Shown one piece after another: positions 7,171 to 18,679 of a stretch of 43,964 bases of DNA. The notes under the pieces were generated by a model, which ran no database searches, was not told where the DNA came from, and worked only from the letters and a program-made list of their open reading frames with translations. Numbering within the stretch: position 1 is the stretch's first letter; the number at the start of each line of letters is the position of its first letter. The stretch comes from Candidatus Altimarinota bacterium (GTDB lineage: Bacteria > Cyanobacteriota > Cyanobacteriia > Cyanobacteriales > Microcystaceae), in contig JAAUUT010000030.1 of NCBI GenBank assembly GCA_012031035.1, forward strand, positions 1-43,964, written 5' to 3'. The position numbers and the translations under genes were made by a program.

Positions 7171-7488
7171 GTGAAATATTTCTTCTTATCTGACGGATGG
7201 ACTCATGAGCGGGTGTGGGAATTTGAAGGACTGTGGGACGAAATTGTCTGGCGGCGCAAACCCTATATCGAACGCTTAAATCTAGGAATTATCGAAAAAG
7301 GAGAAATTTTCTGGCTTTATCAGGTTGAAGATGCTGTTTTGATGGTCGAAGTTAAATCGTCTTGCGAAATGGATAACCCAGCCAAACCTTTTGGACAAGT
7401 CATTCTCAAACGTTTAATTAGTGCGGATGAGGCGATCGAGCGTTTGAGCGAAGCTGAAAGTATCATTCATCAACTCGAAAAAGACTAA
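7171..7488 (+). CDS. Hypothetical protein, 105 aa
   Basis: This small soluble acidic protein is rich in aromatic residues at the N-terminus (FLSDGWTHERVWEFEGLWDE). A central segment alternates strands (GEIFWLYQVEDAVLMVEVK), and an amphipathic helix closes the protein (SADEAIERLSEAESIIHQL). The start codon is GTG. I do not recognise the family, though it reads as a genuine gene: codon use is like its neighbours and there are HIP1-like GCGATCGAG codons near the end. It lies alone between the reductase and psbB with about 180 and 300 bases on either side. No function is assigned. Confidence 0.65.
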   Translation: MKYFFLSDGWTHERVWEFEGLWDEIVWRRKPYIERLNLGIIEKGEIFWLYQVEDAVLMVEVKSSCEMDNPAKPFGQVILKRLISADEAIERLSEAESIIHQLEKD

Positions 7489-9315
<1,827 letters not shown>

Positions 9316-9344
9316 ACTACTTTAACTTTTGTTAAAGCAATTGG

Positions 9345-9373
9345 GTGCAAGTTCCTATAGAGCTTGCACTTTT
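9345..9373 (+). terminator. Rho-independent-like terminator after psbB
   Basis: GTGCAAG (9345-9351) pairs with CTTGCAC (9363-9369) around an 11-base loop, followed by TTTT. It lies 30 bases after the psbB stop and ends that transcript, separating it from the ferritin-like gene. Confidence 0.65.
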
Positions 9374-9452
9374 ATGGGAAGTTCGCGATCGCCAATTAAT
9401 AAAATTCGATAGGATTGAATAGATTTTTATTGCGGTTACTTTACAAAGTTTT

Positions 9453-10199
9453 ATGAACTTGTTGACCAGCTTTTTACACCTAATGGGGTCGGGTGCTGCT
9501 GCGTACTTTTCAGCTTGTAATTTGCGCGATCCTCTGACTCGTCCTAACTTTTTAGCCACTTTTCAACTTGCCGAATCGGGTTCGGTTCCGTTTCTCGAAG
9601 CGCTCAAAGAACGAGCGCAAGCAGAAGGAGACGTATGGCTAACCGAACAACTTACCCGTCATGCTTCTGATGAAATGCGTCACGGACAAATATTTGCCCA
9701 CGCGCTCAAACAGCTTGGCAAACAAGTCATCGACTTCAAACAGTTGCGTCAAGAAAATGAATCGAAATCGCAAGAAAAGCGAAGTCCTTTTTTTGACGCT
9801 TACTTTGAGGGATATTCTCGCGAAGATCTTAAACCCGATCGCATTGATTGGCTGGTTTTCCTCGGTAGCACCTATATCTTAGAATTGGATGCTAGTAAGG
9901 ATTTTGTCAGAATGGCTCAGGTTTTGCCCGATAACGAGCCAAAAGCGCGATCTCTCAAACAGGGAATGCTAAGCGTCGCTCAAGACGAAACTCGCCATGC
10001 AGCTTATCTTTACGAAGCTCTTCAGCGTCGCCTGTCTCAAGCTCAAGTCGATGCGATCGTCGCTCGATGGCGAACTCGCAAAGTCCATGCGCTAGTGGCA
10101 ATGATAGGAAATTTGCTGCAAAAAGGCGGAAAAACTCCTTCCTTGGTTACTGATGGGGTGCCAGTTGAAAACGAAGTGGAATTATCTGTAGCTGCGTAA
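9453..10199 (+). CDS. Ferritin-like (diiron) domain protein
   Basis: This 248-residue four-helix protein has two carboxylate-bridged iron-binding signatures: SDEMRHGQIF (residues about 70-79) and QDETRHAAYLYEA (about 185-197). Each gives an ExxH pair. Additional Glu residues in the preceding helices (QLAESGSVPFLE and STYILELDASKD) complete a diiron site. It belongs to the broad ferritin-like superfamily that includes rubrerythrins, AurF-like oxygenases and MiaE. Whether it stores iron, scavenges peroxide or oxidises a substrate is unknown. It sits between psbB and cpcG, both photosynthetic, with its own leader, so a link to photosynthesis is suggestive only. Confidence 0.75.
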   Translation: MNLLTSFLHLMGSGAAAYFSACNLRDPLTRPNFLATFQLAESGSVPFLEALKERAQAEGDVWLTEQLTRHASDEMRHGQIFAHALKQLGKQVIDFKQLRQENESKSQEKRSPFFDAYFEGYSREDLKPDRIDWLVFLGSTYILELDASKDFVRMAQVLPDNEPKARSLKQGMLSVAQDETRHAAYLYEALQRRLSQAQVDAIVARWRTRKVHALVAMIGNLLQKGGKTPSLVTDGVPVENEVELSVAA

Positions 10200-10339
10200 C
10201 CAAAAAATTCTGAAGAGCGAGAGCAAGCTTGCCTTAACAATTGTAATAATTTTTAATAATAATCTACGTTAAGGCACTAACTCCCTTATGATTAGGATGA
10301 CAGTTTATCAAGCCTTTCTAAGATAACGGAGGTTCAAAC

Positions 10340-11095
10340 TTGGCTATTCCTCTTTTAGAATACAAGCCATCATGCCCAAATACGCGCGTTGAAGGATATG
10401 AAGTTCCAGGCGACGAGCGTCCAAAAAATTTTACGACAGAAAACTTGCTTTCTCGTACTGACATGGACGATCTGATCGAAGCGGCATATCGCCAGATCTT
10501 CTTCCATGCTTTCAAATGGGATCGCGAGCCTTTCTTAGAATCGCAACTCCGCAACGGACAAATTACCGTGCGCGACTTCATTCGTGGATTGCTATTGTCG
10601 AAGACGTTTTATAACAGCTTCTACGAGAAAAACAGCAACTATCGTTTCGTCGAACAGTGCGTTCAACGAGTCTTAGGACGCGATATTTACAACCAACGCG
10701 AGAAAATTGCTTGGTCAATTGTCGTTGCTACCAAAGGAATCAAAGGTTTTGCTGACGCATTGCTCAACAGCGATGAATATTTAGAAAACTTTGGTTACGA
10801 TACGGTTCCCTATCAGCGTCGTCGCAACCTAGCAAGTCGCGAAAAAGGCGAACTGCCCTTTAATATTAAATCTCCGCGCTATGATGCCTACTATCGCGGT
10901 ATCTTGGGATTCCCTCAAATCGTTTGGCAAAACGAAGTCAGACGCTTTGTTCCTCAAGAGAAAAAAGCCAAAGCAGGCGATCCTTCGCTCTATTTGGATA
11001 TGGCACGCAGCCTCGGCAGTGCCAGAGGTACTACGCCTCCGAAGGTTTCAGCAATGAATATCAATATCGAGGCTTCGGTTCCTCGCCGACGCTAA
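10340..11095 (+). CDS. cpcG: Phycobilisome rod-core linker polypeptide CpcG
   Basis: This linker joins the phycocyanin rods to the allophycocyanin core of the phycobilisome on the cytoplasmic face of thylakoids. It opens [20 protein letters not shown], the CpcG-specific N-terminus, followed by the Pfam PBS_linker_poly domain (about residues 25-155; [52 protein letters not shown]). The C-terminal part lacks the hydrophobic segment of the photosystem I-associated CpcG2/CpcL type, so this is a conventional CpcG1-like linker. The start is TTG 10340, supported by a GGAGG-type RBS at 10328-10333. It is 251 residues, normal for the family. Confidence 0.95.
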   Translation: MAIPLLEYKPSCPNTRVEGYEVPGDERPKNFTTENLLSRTDMDDLIEAAYRQIFFHAFKWDREPFLESQLRNGQITVRDFIRGLLLSKTFYNSFYEKNSNYRFVEQCVQRVLGRDIYNQREKIAWSIVVATKGIKGFADALLNSDEYLENFGYDTVPYQRRRNLASREKGELPFNIKSPRYDAYYRGILGFPQIVWQNEVRRFVPQEKKAKAGDPSLYLDMARSLGSARGTTPPKVSAMNINIEASVPRRR

Positions 11096-11250
11096 TTGCT
11101 TGCGGCTAAATAGGAGACAGTAGACGATTGGCAGGGCGATCGAATGTATTTATTAGATTGTTCTGTGAATCGGGGACTGTCTCTTAATCACCTATCAGTG
11201 ATTAAAATTCACTAGCTTAGTAGTTCGGTAGTTCGGTAGTTCAGGAGTTC
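11096..11250. repeat. cpcG downstream inverted repeat and GTAGTTCG tandem
   Basis: GAGACAGT (11114-11121) pairs with ACTGTCTC (11176-11183), enclosing 54 bases, a possible end of the cpcG transcript although the loop is large and the T-run weak. At about 11217-11250 a short tandem of TAGTTCGG-like units occurs, of the kind called short tandemly repeated repetitive sequences in cyanobacteria. No gene is seen between 11096 and 11292. Confidence 0.4.
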
Positions 11251-11292
11251 ATCCGTCAATATTCTTTGTTATCATCCTTGTCTCCCTTGTCC

Positions 11293-12057
11293 TCAAGAGT
11301 CCTCCGAAGGACGCTCTGTGTCGGGAATCAGCGTTAAAATCCATTTAATTTGTCCGAGAATTCCTCGTAACATTGCTAATTCTTCGCGACTCAGGTTGGC
11401 TCGATTATATAAGCTTCGGAATTTTTCCATGCGAGCAGCAGCAGTGTGAGGATAAAGATAGCCAATTTGTAGCAGGATTGTTTCTAGATGTTGGTAGTAG
11501 CTTTCCAAGGCATCTAATGTCGCTGCATTAGTCTCAAAGGATTGAGACTGCTGTCCGCAGTTAAGATTTTTTTGTTGAGATTGATAGAGTTCGTAGGCAC
11601 AAATAGCAACGGCTTGTGCTAAGTTAAGCGAGGAATATTCTGGATTGGCTGGGATACCTACAAATCTTTGGGCGTAATTGAGTTCTACATTACTCAAACC
11701 CCGATCTTCCGCCCCAAAGATAAGCGCAGAAGTGATATTTTCTTCAAGCAGCCACGGCAGGGCAACTCGTGGGTTTTCTAAGGAAGCAGGTAAGGTGCGA
11801 CTGTATGAAGTGGTTGCGATCGCCCTATGACACCCTTGTAAGGCCTCTGGAAGGCTATCGACTTGTATTGCTTTCTCTAGGACATCAATGCCATGTACTG
11901 CCATCTGTCGCGCTTCTGACGAGTTGCGATCGCATTGCGGATTGACCAAGACTAAATTTTGCAACCCCATATTTTTCATCACCCTTGCCACCGAACCCAC
12001 ATTTAAAGCGCCTGCTGGTTCGACGAGGATAATTCTGAGGTTGCTTAGTTGAGACAT
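11293..12057 (-). CDS. TrmH/SpoU-family RNA 2'-O-methyltransferase (TrmJ-like)
   Basis: This SPOUT-class, trefoil-knot, SAM-dependent methyltransferase is predicted to act on tRNA ribose (position 32 in TrmJ). Motif 1 is IILVEPAGALNVGSVARVMK with the catalytic Arg/Asn region (residues about 9-28). Motif 2 is ALIFGAEDRGLSN (about 108-120). Motif 3, which forms the knot, is IPANPEYSSLNLAQAVAICA (about 133-152). A C-terminal helical extension (about 175-254) matches TrmJ/LasT rather than TrmL, but the exact target is not decidable. It stands alone, flanked by repeats on both sides. Confidence 0.88.
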   Translation of the reverse strand: MSQLSNLRIILVEPAGALNVGSVARVMKNMGLQNLVLVNPQCDRNSSEARQMAVHGIDVLEKAIQVDSLPEALQGCHRAIATTSYSRTLPASLENPRVALPWLLEENITSALIFGAEDRGLSNVELNYAQRFVGIPANPEYSSLNLAQAVAICAYELYQSQQKNLNCGQQSQSFETNAATLDALESYYQHLETILLQIGYLYPHTAAARMEKFRSLYNRANLSREELAMLRGILGQIKWILTLIPDTERPSEDS

Positions 12058-12060
12058 TCT

Positions 12061-12195
12061 CGATCGGTTATCAGTTAACAGTAATCAGTTATCAGCGGTC
12101 AGTTAATCTCTATCTCTAAACACCAGAGGATTAAAAAGAAAAATATTTCTCCTTACTGTTTACTCTTCATTGATAACTGATAACTGATTATTGAC
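12061..12195. repeat. TAACTGATAACTGAT-type intergenic repeat
   Basis: The segments GTTATCAGTTAACAG and ATCAGTTATCAGC (12066-12096) are near reverse complements of TTGATAACTGATAACTGAT (about 12169-12188). Together they could form a long hairpin across the gap between the methyltransferase and clpX genes. Related phrases recur at 6990 and 43.73 kb, so it is a dispersed repeat in this genome and possibly a terminator for clpX. Confidence 0.5.
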
Positions 12196-12200
12196 CGCGG

Positions 12201-13546
12201 TTAAGCTGATTCTTGGGTTGGGAGAGAGGACGGGTGTACCAACAGTTCGGCAGTAGAGCGTTTTTCTACCATTTCCCGCGTGATCGCACAGCGCTGAACG
12301 TCCTTGCGCGATGGCAATTCGTACATGACATCGAGCATCAGTTCTTCGACAATTCCTCGTAAGGCTCTCGCGCCAGTTTTGCGTCGGTAGGCTTCTTGCG
12401 CGATCGCTCTTACGGCATCGTTTTTAAACTCTAGTTGAACGTTGTCCATTTTCAAGAGCTTTTGATACTGTTTGACCAGTGCATTGCGCGGCTGAGTCAA
12501 AATCGCGACTAATGCTTCTTCATCGAGCATATCTAAGGATGCCATCACCGGAATGCGACCGACAAATTCGGGAATCATGCCGAATTTAACCAAATCGTCG
12601 GGTTCTAGCTGCTTTAGCATATCGGCTGTTCGCTTGTCTTTAGAAGCCGCTTCTCCTTGTTGCCGGATAAAACCCATCGACTTTTTACCCATGCGTTGTT
12701 CGACTATTTTGTCAAGTCCGACAAATGCGCCACCACAGATAAAGAGGATGTTACTGGTATCGATTTGAATGCAATCTTGATAGGGGTGCTTGCGACCGCC
12801 TTGGGGAGGTACGTTGGCCACGGTTCCCTCTAACATCTTCAAAAGCGCTTGCTGTACGCCTTCGCCGGAGACATCGCGAGTGATCGAAGGATTTTCACTC
12901 TTACGAGCAATTTTATCAATTTCGTCGATGTAAATAATACCTCGTTGAGCTTCGTCTACATCTAAATCGGCAACTTGCAGTAGTCGCAGGAGGATATTTT
13001 CTACATCTTCCCCAACGTAACCTGCTTCGGTAAGTGTTGTTGCATCGGCTACCGCAAAGGGAACGTCGAGAATTTTTGCTAAGGTTTGCGCGAGTAAGGT
13101 TTTTCCAGAACCCGTGGGCCCGATGAGCAGAATATTTGACTTTTGTAGCTCTACGGGATCGTCTATAACGCCGCTTTTTTTCGCTTGTACGACGCTCAGA
13201 CGCTTGTAGTGGTTATAAACGGCTACTGAGAGAATTTTCTTTGCCTCGTCTTGTCCGATAACGTATTCGTCGAGGTATTTTTTAATCTCTCTTGGTTTAG
13301 GAATCCGATCTAACGAGAGACGTTCTCGGTTGGTGCGGCGCTTAGTTGTATTGTCCTCTGCGCGAGAACCGACGCGGGAACGCGATCGGACGATTCCATC
13401 AACTCCTCGTCCAAAATTTCGTTACATAACTCCACGCATTCATCACAAATATAGACTCCCGGCCCCGCAATTAGTTTGCGTACCTGTTCCTGGGATTTTC
13501 CACAAAACGAGCATTTTAAATGGGAGTCGTATTTAGGCATATTCAT
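12201..13546 (-). CDS. clpX: ClpX, ATPase subunit of the Clp protease (frame broken once)
   Basis: ClpX is the AAA+ unfoldase that feeds substrates to ClpP. The N-terminal zinc-binding domain is clear: [14 protein letters not shown] and [13 protein letters not shown]. Further on are the Walker [16 protein letters not shown] (about base 13100), [13 protein letters not shown], Walker [12 protein letters not shown], and the sensor/C-terminal region with RIPVMASLD and [13 protein letters not shown]. The frame that starts at ATG 13546 runs into a stop at 13310, while the rest is open in another frame from about 13395. One missing base near 13388-13389 (GG on the plus strand) would join them into 448 residues. 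The start codon overlaps the clpP stop by ATGA; a second ATG two codons on is equally possible. Confidence 0.95.
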
Positions 13547-14235
13547 CTTAATGAAGTAACAGGGACGGTTGGGTCAGATAACGTTGGGCGAGAGATGACG
13601 CGATCGATCAGACCGTATTCTCTAGCTTCTTGCGCGGACATATAGAAATCGCGTTCGGTATCAGCAGCAATTTTGTCGTATGGCTGACCTGTATGGCTTG
13701 CTAAATAGTTATTTAGCCTTTGTTTCATGTAAAGAATTTCTCTTGCCTGAATTTCGATTTCTACGGCTTGTCCTTGGGCCCCTCCAATAGGTTGATGGAT
13801 CATCAGTCTAGCACTAGGGAGCGCCATCCGCTTGCCTTTTGTTCCGCCGGATAGGAGAAATGCGCCCATACTTGCCGCAATTCCAAAACAGATAGTAGCT
13901 ACGGCGGGGCGAACCTGTTGCATGGCATCGTAGATGGCAAAGCCTGCATATACGGAACCTCCAGGCGAGTTAATGTAGAGTTGAATGTCTTTCTCTGGGT
14001 CTTCGGCATCGAGATAGAGCAATTGTGCGACGATTGAATCAGCAACTTGGTCGTCGATTGGCGTTCCTAAGAAAACAATACGCTCTCTCAATAACCGCGA
14101 GTAGATATCAAACGCTCTTTCTCCCAAGCCAGACTGTTCTACGACCATTGGGACGACATTTTGGGTGGTCGAATAAATGTCTCTCGAATGAGCATTAATT
14201 ATTGATGAAGCAATGGGCGATCGCGATTCAATCAT
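13543..14235 (-). CDS. clpP: ATP-dependent Clp protease proteolytic subunit
   Basis: ClpP is the serine peptidase that forms the tetradecameric chamber of the ClpXP protease. The catalytic triad is visible: Ser in [15 protein letters not shown], His in [13 protein letters not shown] and Asp in [27 protein letters not shown] is the substrate-binding strand region. At 230 residues it has the longer N-terminus seen in cyanobacterial ClpP partnered with ClpX. The first ATG (14235) is used here, but [14 protein letters not shown], about 29 codons in, resembles the processed start of other ClpPs. It is the middle gene of tig-clpP-clpX. Confidence 0.96.
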   Translation of the reverse strand: MIESRSPIASSIINAHSRDIYSTTQNVVPMVVEQSGLGERAFDIYSRLLRERIVFLGTPIDDQVADSIVAQLLYLDAEDPEKDIQLYINSPGGSVYAGFAIYDAMQQVRPAVATICFGIAASMGAFLLSGGTKGKRMALPSARLMIHQPIGGAQGQAVEIEIQAREILYMKQRLNNYLASHTGQPYDKIAADTERDFYMSAQEAREYGLIDRVISRPTLSDPTVPVTSLR

Positions 14236-14552
14236 AAAGCAAATAAGGCTCGAAGCAAATATTGCAATAAAAGGCTTTTAGCTTGTTTTTTTTTGTTTTT
14301 TTGAGTTCCGAGAACTCCACCGACTAAATTCCTTTCTGTCAACATTATGCCTCAAGCAATTAATAATTGGGTACTGACTCTATTAAGAAGCAGTGACTGG
14401 CGAATGAGTTCCCTTTTTTAGAAAGTCGGAAGTCGAAAGTATTCGGACAAAGGGTACTCTTGAAGACAAGGTAGACAAGGTAGAGATTTTACCGATTCCC
14501 AATCCCCATTCACCAATCCCCATTCACCAATCGCCAGTCCCCAGTCACTATT
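14236..14552. repeat. clpP-tig spacer with poly-T tract and CCCATTCACCAAT tandem
   Basis: This 317-base spacer has no gene. It holds a T-rich run (14285-14301), which read on the minus strand is A-rich leader for clpP, and at about 14500-14548 a tandem of CAATCCCCATTCAC-like units degenerating to CAGTCCCCAGTCAC. Such units are typical cyanobacterial short tandem repeats. The clpP promoter should lie in 14240-14400. Confidence 0.45.
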
Positions 14553-15941
14553 TTATTCTTCTTCAGTTACTATCGAGCTTTCTACGTCGAGCGCTTCTTC
14601 TTCATCCGTTTCGGGAGGGGTAAGGGAGCCTTTGGGAACTAGTTCGACAGTTGCTTTCTCTTTGAGCCAATTGAGGGTGTTCTCAGCCAGCAATTCTTCT
14701 CGAACCATTTCGTTTAATCGTTCCATGTCAAGATCGCGATCGCCCAATTGCTCCGTGACTTCTTTAATTCTAGTTGCGATCGCTTCTTGCTCTGGTTCGA
14801 GCGATTCTACTTTGGCAATTTCTTTGAGAATCAGCTTTTCTTTGAGGTTATTTATCGCATTAGGACGAGCATTGGCCCGCATCCGAGGAATACTTTCTGC
14901 ATTAAACAGTTGTTTGAGATCGACTCCATACTGTTGCATCTGCATGGCTGTCTGAGTCAACATCATATCGACTTCCTTATTGACCATGGTTTCTGGAAGA
15001 TCGACTTCGCAATTTTTGAGCAATTCAGCTACAATTGCGCCTTTAATGCTGTTATTTGTCTCTTGCTCGACGTTTTCTCGAAATCGCTTTTCTAAAGATT
15101 CTTTTAACTCTGCCAGCGTTTCTGATTCGCTGACTTCCTGCGCAAAATCATCATCTAATTCTGGCAGTTCTTTTTCCTTAAGTTCTTTTAAGGTAATGCT
15201 GAAGATAACGGGTTTTCCTCCCAAATCTTCCCTCGGATAGTCTTCTGGAAAAGTCACGGAAACTTCTTTGGTTTCCTCTGGTTTCATCCCGACCATTCCT
15301 TCAACCATGCCCTCAATCAAGCGTCCTTCTTCCATTTCGACTTTAAAATCGGTTCCTTGAACGCCGGAAATGACTTCGCCTGCTTCTCCCGATTCGGTAA
15401 TCTCGCGTCCCTCATAGTCGATAATCGCGACATCGCCCATTTGTGCGCCGCGTTCTTCGACGGGGACTAATGTCGATTGTTGGACGCGACGTTCTTCTAG
15501 CCAATCGTCAACCTGTTTGGAATCGTAAACGCTTTCTTCGGCTTTTACGCTTAGTCCTTGATAGTCTCCCAGCGTAACTGTGGGAGCAACGTCAACCGAA
15601 GCTGAGAAGGTTAAAGGTTCTCCAGGCTCGTATTTTTGGATTAATTCGTCAAAATTAGAAATTAATTGATAATTTCCGAGCGATTCGATAGATTCTTGCT
15701 TAATTGCTTCTTCTAGGGCTTTTTGAACCATTTCCTCGATCGCGGCTGCTTTAATCTGCTTGGTTCCTATTCTTTGCAGAAGCACTTGACGAGGTACTTT
15801 TCCCTTGCGAAACCCAGGAATATTCGAGGAGCGAGCAAGATTTTGTACGACTTTTTCGTAAGTTGATTTGGTGGTTTGGGCAGAAACTTCTATCTCTAAG
15901 CCAATTTGACTGTCAGGAAGTTTTTCCTGGGTTACTTTCAT
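14553..15941 (-). CDS. tig: Trigger factor
   Basis: Trigger factor is a ribosome-associated chaperone with peptidyl-prolyl isomerase activity that meets nascent chains at the exit tunnel. The ribosome-binding N-terminal domain carries the signature NIPGFRKGKVPRQVLLQRIG (residues about 39-58). The FKBP-like PPIase domain spans about 160-250 (GDVAIIDYEG, VTFPEDYPREDLGGKPVIF). The C-terminal chaperone arms are helical and acidic, ending in a Glu/Asp-rich tail. At 462 residues it is typical in length. It is upstream of clpP and clpX on the same strand, the classical order, though the 317-base gap suggests separate promoters. Confidence 0.96.
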   Translation of the reverse strand: MKVTQEKLPDSQIGLEIEVSAQTTKSTYEKVVQNLARSSNIPGFRKGKVPRQVLLQRIGTKQIKAAAIEEMVQKALEEAIKQESIESLGNYQLISNFDELIQKYEPGEPLTFSASVDVAPTVTLGDYQGLSVKAEESVYDSKQVDDWLEERRVQQSTLVPVEERGAQMGDVAIIDYEGREITESGEAGEVISGVQGTDFKVEMEEGRLIEGMVEGMVGMKPEETKEVSVTFPEDYPREDLGGKPVIFSITLKELKEKELPELDDDFAQEVSESETLAELKESLEKRFRENVEQETNNSIKGAIVAELLKNCEVDLPETMVNKEVDMMLTQTAMQMQQYGVDLKQLFNAESIPRMRANARPNAINNLKEKLILKEIAKVESLEPEQEAIATRIKEVTEQLGDRDLDMERLNEMVREELLAENTLNWLKEKATVELVPKGSLTPPETDEEEALDVESSIVTEEE

Positions 15942-16376
15942 CGACGTTCCTAATTTTTTAGATAACTACAAGAATTTTTTAATCTTAACAAGCGGCGCTC
16001 GTACAAACGATTAAATCTGAAGACCGCTCGTGATATTCTAGTGAGGCGACTATCCAACCAGTCGGACAAGCTTTACTTTTGCGTTCTGCCTTGTCTATAG
16101 GATGTTTTAGCAGCCGTCTTAATTGACCTATCAGATCGTATCACGATCGAAAACATCCAATTGTGGTAAGTTTAAAGTTTTCTAGATTATCGAGAACAAT
16201 TTAAAATAATTAGTCGTAAAGATAAAAACTTTTAGGCAAAATAAAAACAGGCATCTCACACAAGTTTGGTTAAACTCATTATCAAAAAAAAACTTAATGA
16301 AAATTAACTTTTTATAGAAAAATTTAAAGTTTGACAGCGAGAGATGCAATCGCAATTTTAGTGGAGGTAAATAGAG
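15942..16376. promoter_or_regulatory. Divergent tig / asd intergenic region
   Basis: The 435 bases between two divergent genes hold no convincing ORF. The asd-proximal half is very AT-rich with A-tracts (16285-16330), as expected of promoters. The asd ribosome site GGAGGT lies at 16363-16368. Both promoters must be here, but I cannot fix -10 boxes with confidence. A small RNA is possible, though I recognise no known one. Confidence 0.4.
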
Positions 16377-17420
16377 TTGTCACAAGGTATCAATGTCGCC
16401 ATTCTGGGAGCAACAGGAGCAGTCGGGACAGAACTATTAGAACTATTAGAAAGTCGTAAGTTTCCAGTTGCTAGTTTAAAACTTCTAGCATCGCAGCGCT
16501 CTGCGGGAACGACATTACCATTCAAGGGAGAAAATATTCCTGTCGAAGCCGTTAGCGAGGAGTCTTTTCAAGGAGTCGATCTCGTATTGGCTTCGGCGGG
16601 CGGATCGACTTCTAAAGCTTGGGCAAAAACCATTGTAGAAGCAGGCGCAGTTATGGTGGATAATTCCAGCGCTTTTCGCATGGATTCTCAAGTTCCTTTG
16701 GTCGTTCCCGAAATCAATCCAGAAGCTGCCGCAGGGCATCAAGGCATCATTGCCAATCCAAACTGTACGACTATTTTAATGGGAATTGCCGTTTATCCGC
16801 TCCATCGCGATCGCCCGATTAAGCGCTTGGTAGTCTCGACTTATCAATCGGCTAGCGGTGCGGGAGCAAGGGCAATGGAAGAGTTAAAAACCCAAGCCAA
16901 AGCAATTTTAGCAAACGAAACTCCAACCGCAGAAGCGTTTCCCTATCCTTTAGCCTTTAATCTTTTCCCTCACAATTCCCCTCTTAACGAGCAAGGTTAT
17001 TGCGAGGAAGAAGTAAAAATGATTAAAGAAACTCGCAAGATTTTTAACGCTCCCCAGTTGCAAATTACGGCAACTTGCGTGCGGGTTCCCGTACTCCGCG
17101 CTCATTCAGAAGCAGTTAATCTAGAATTTGACGAGCCATTTTCCCCCCAACAAGCCAAAGAAATTTTAGCTTCAGCACCAGGCGTTAAACTAGTTGAAGA
17201 TTGGCAAGCTAATTATTTTCCGATGCCTATCGATGCGACGGGGAGAGATGAGGTATTAGTCGGTCGAATCCGTCAGGATATATCTCATCCGTGCGGATTA
17301 GAATTATGGCTGTGCGGCGATCAAATCCGCAAAGGGGCTGCTCTCAATGCAGTACAAATTGCTGAGTTATTAGTTAAAGAAAATCTTTTTAAACGTTCTG
17401 TTTCAGCAGTTTTTGTGTAA
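16377..17420 (+). CDS. asd: Aspartate-semialdehyde dehydrogenase
   Basis: This NADPH-dependent enzyme reduces 4-phospho-L-aspartate to aspartate-4-semialdehyde, the branch point to lysine, threonine and methionine. The Rossmann loop is VAILGATGAVGTELLELL (residues 7-24). ANPNCTTI contains the active-site Cys, followed by STYQSASGAGARAMEEL. A substrate-binding Arg/Glu segment and VPVLRAHSEAVNLEF contain the catalytic His. Length, 347 residues, is normal. The start codon is TTG 16377 with a clear GGAGGT upstream. It lies directly before dapA, which uses its product, in the asd-dapA-rnj arrangement known in other cyanobacteria. Confidence 0.96.
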   Translation: MSQGINVAILGATGAVGTELLELLESRKFPVASLKLLASQRSAGTTLPFKGENIPVEAVSEESFQGVDLVLASAGGSTSKAWAKTIVEAGAVMVDNSSAFRMDSQVPLVVPEINPEAAAGHQGIIANPNCTTILMGIAVYPLHRDRPIKRLVVSTYQSASGAGARAMEELKTQAKAILANETPTAEAFPYPLAFNLFPHNSPLNEQGYCEEEVKMIKETRKIFNAPQLQITATCVRVPVLRAHSEAVNLEFDEPFSPQQAKEILASAPGVKLVEDWQANYFPMPIDATGRDEVLVGRIRQDISHPCGLELWLCGDQIRKGAALNAVQIAELLVKENLFKRSVSAVFV

Positions 17421-17568
17421 CTAGGCTGGCACGCTTTTACAATGACTTACTGAATTTAGGGAATAGGCAATAGGGAACAGGGAACAGATAGGTAATTTCA
17501 GTTAACAGTTAAAGTGTAAATGCGTGACAGCTTATAAAGTTGAGTAAATAATAAGAATTCAAAATCGA

Positions 17569-18459
17569 ATGAACGATCGCAGCTTAGGAAGAGTAATCAC
17601 CGCGATGGTGACTCCTTTTGATGAGGAGGGAAACGTTAATTATGAAGTCGCCGAAAAATTAGCCGACTATTTAGTGACCCATGGAAGCGATGGCATAGTC
17701 GTCTGCGGGACGACTGGTGAATCGCCAACCCTAAGTTGGGATGAAGAATATCAACTTTTTCAAGTCGTCAAAGGAGCCGTCTCAGGACGAGGTAAAATTT
17801 TGGCAGGGACGGGATCGAACTCGACAACTGAAGCGATCGCGGCTACTCAAAAAGCGGCTCAATTAGGATTGGACGGTTCCCTACAAGTAGTGCCATACTA
17901 TAACAAGCCTCCCCAAGAAGGACTTTACGAGCATTTCCGGGCGATCGCGATTTCCTGTCCCGATTTTCCCATCATGCTCTACAACATTCCTGGGCGCACG
18001 GGGCAAAATCTTTTGCCAGAAACCGTAGCAAAATTAGCCGAAATCGACAATATTGTCGCGATTAAAGAAGCTAGCGGGAATTTGGAGCAAGTTTCTTTGG
18101 TTCGTCGCCTTACGCCTTCTGAATTTGCTATTTATTCGGGAGACGATTCTCTGACGCTTCCTATTCTTGCGGTAGGCGGAACGGGAGTAGTCAGCGTAGC
18201 GAGTCATTTAGTTGGGGAGGAAATTCAAGCGATCGTACAAGCTTTCGATCGAGGCAATACCAAACTAGCGACAGAAATTAATACGAAGCTTTTGCCTTTA
18301 TATAAAGCACTTTTTTGTACGACTAATCCCATTCCGGTAAAAGCAGCGTTAAACTTAATAGGCTGGAAAGTTGGAGGCTTGCGCTTACCCCTATGTGAAA
18401 TTTCCCCAAATTTAAAACAAAATGTAGAAGCTGCTTTAAAAAATTTATCGTTGATCTAA
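17569..18459 (+). CDS. dapA: 4-hydroxy-tetrahydrodipicolinate synthase
   Basis: DapA condenses pyruvate with aspartate semialdehyde, the first step committed to diaminopimelate and lysine. It is a TIM-barrel, class I aldolase of 296 residues. [14 protein letters not shown] contains the Thr-Thr pair of the proton relay, [17 protein letters not shown] the Tyr, [12 protein letters not shown] the Arg/second Tyr region, and [13 protein letters not shown] the Schiff-base Lys. ATG 17569 is used; a 148-base gap follows asd and contains A/T-rich sequence. The gene works on the product of asd immediately upstream. Confidence 0.97.
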   Translation: MNDRSLGRVITAMVTPFDEEGNVNYEVAEKLADYLVTHGSDGIVVCGTTGESPTLSWDEEYQLFQVVKGAVSGRGKILAGTGSNSTTEAIAATQKAAQLGLDGSLQVVPYYNKPPQEGLYEHFRAIAISCPDFPIMLYNIPGRTGQNLLPETVAKLAEIDNIVAIKEASGNLEQVSLVRRLTPSEFAIYSGDDSLTLPILAVGGTGVVSVASHLVGEEIQAIVQAFDRGNTKLATEINTKLLPLYKALFCTTNPIPVKAALNLIGWKVGGLRLPLCEISPNLKQNVEAALKNLSLI

Positions 18460-18679
18460 GCTGATTAGAAAAAACTAACTCGCTCGATATCGTTAGCTAC
18501 AATAAGCTAATATAAAGTGAGCTTTTAAGCAAAAAAACTTAAATTAGCTGACTAAATTGATATATTTTTATATTTTTAAAATATATATTCTTTTTTATTA
18601 AAAACATTGAAAAAAACTTGTATCGATAGAAATATCGATGCGCTCAATTATATCTAAATACACTCACATTAGGAGGCAA

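Noticed and set aside
9316..9452. psbT expected after psbB
   Set aside because: No frame with the small PsbT helix is visible; the space holds a terminator instead.
14500..14550. CRISPR array in the clpP-tig gap
   Set aside because: The units are about 14 bases, adjacent without spacers, and degenerate; this is a short tandem repeat.
14632..15240. Several plus-strand frames opposite tig
   Set aside because: Ser- and Phe-rich translations are typical antisense of an acidic helical protein; no start sites and no known domains.
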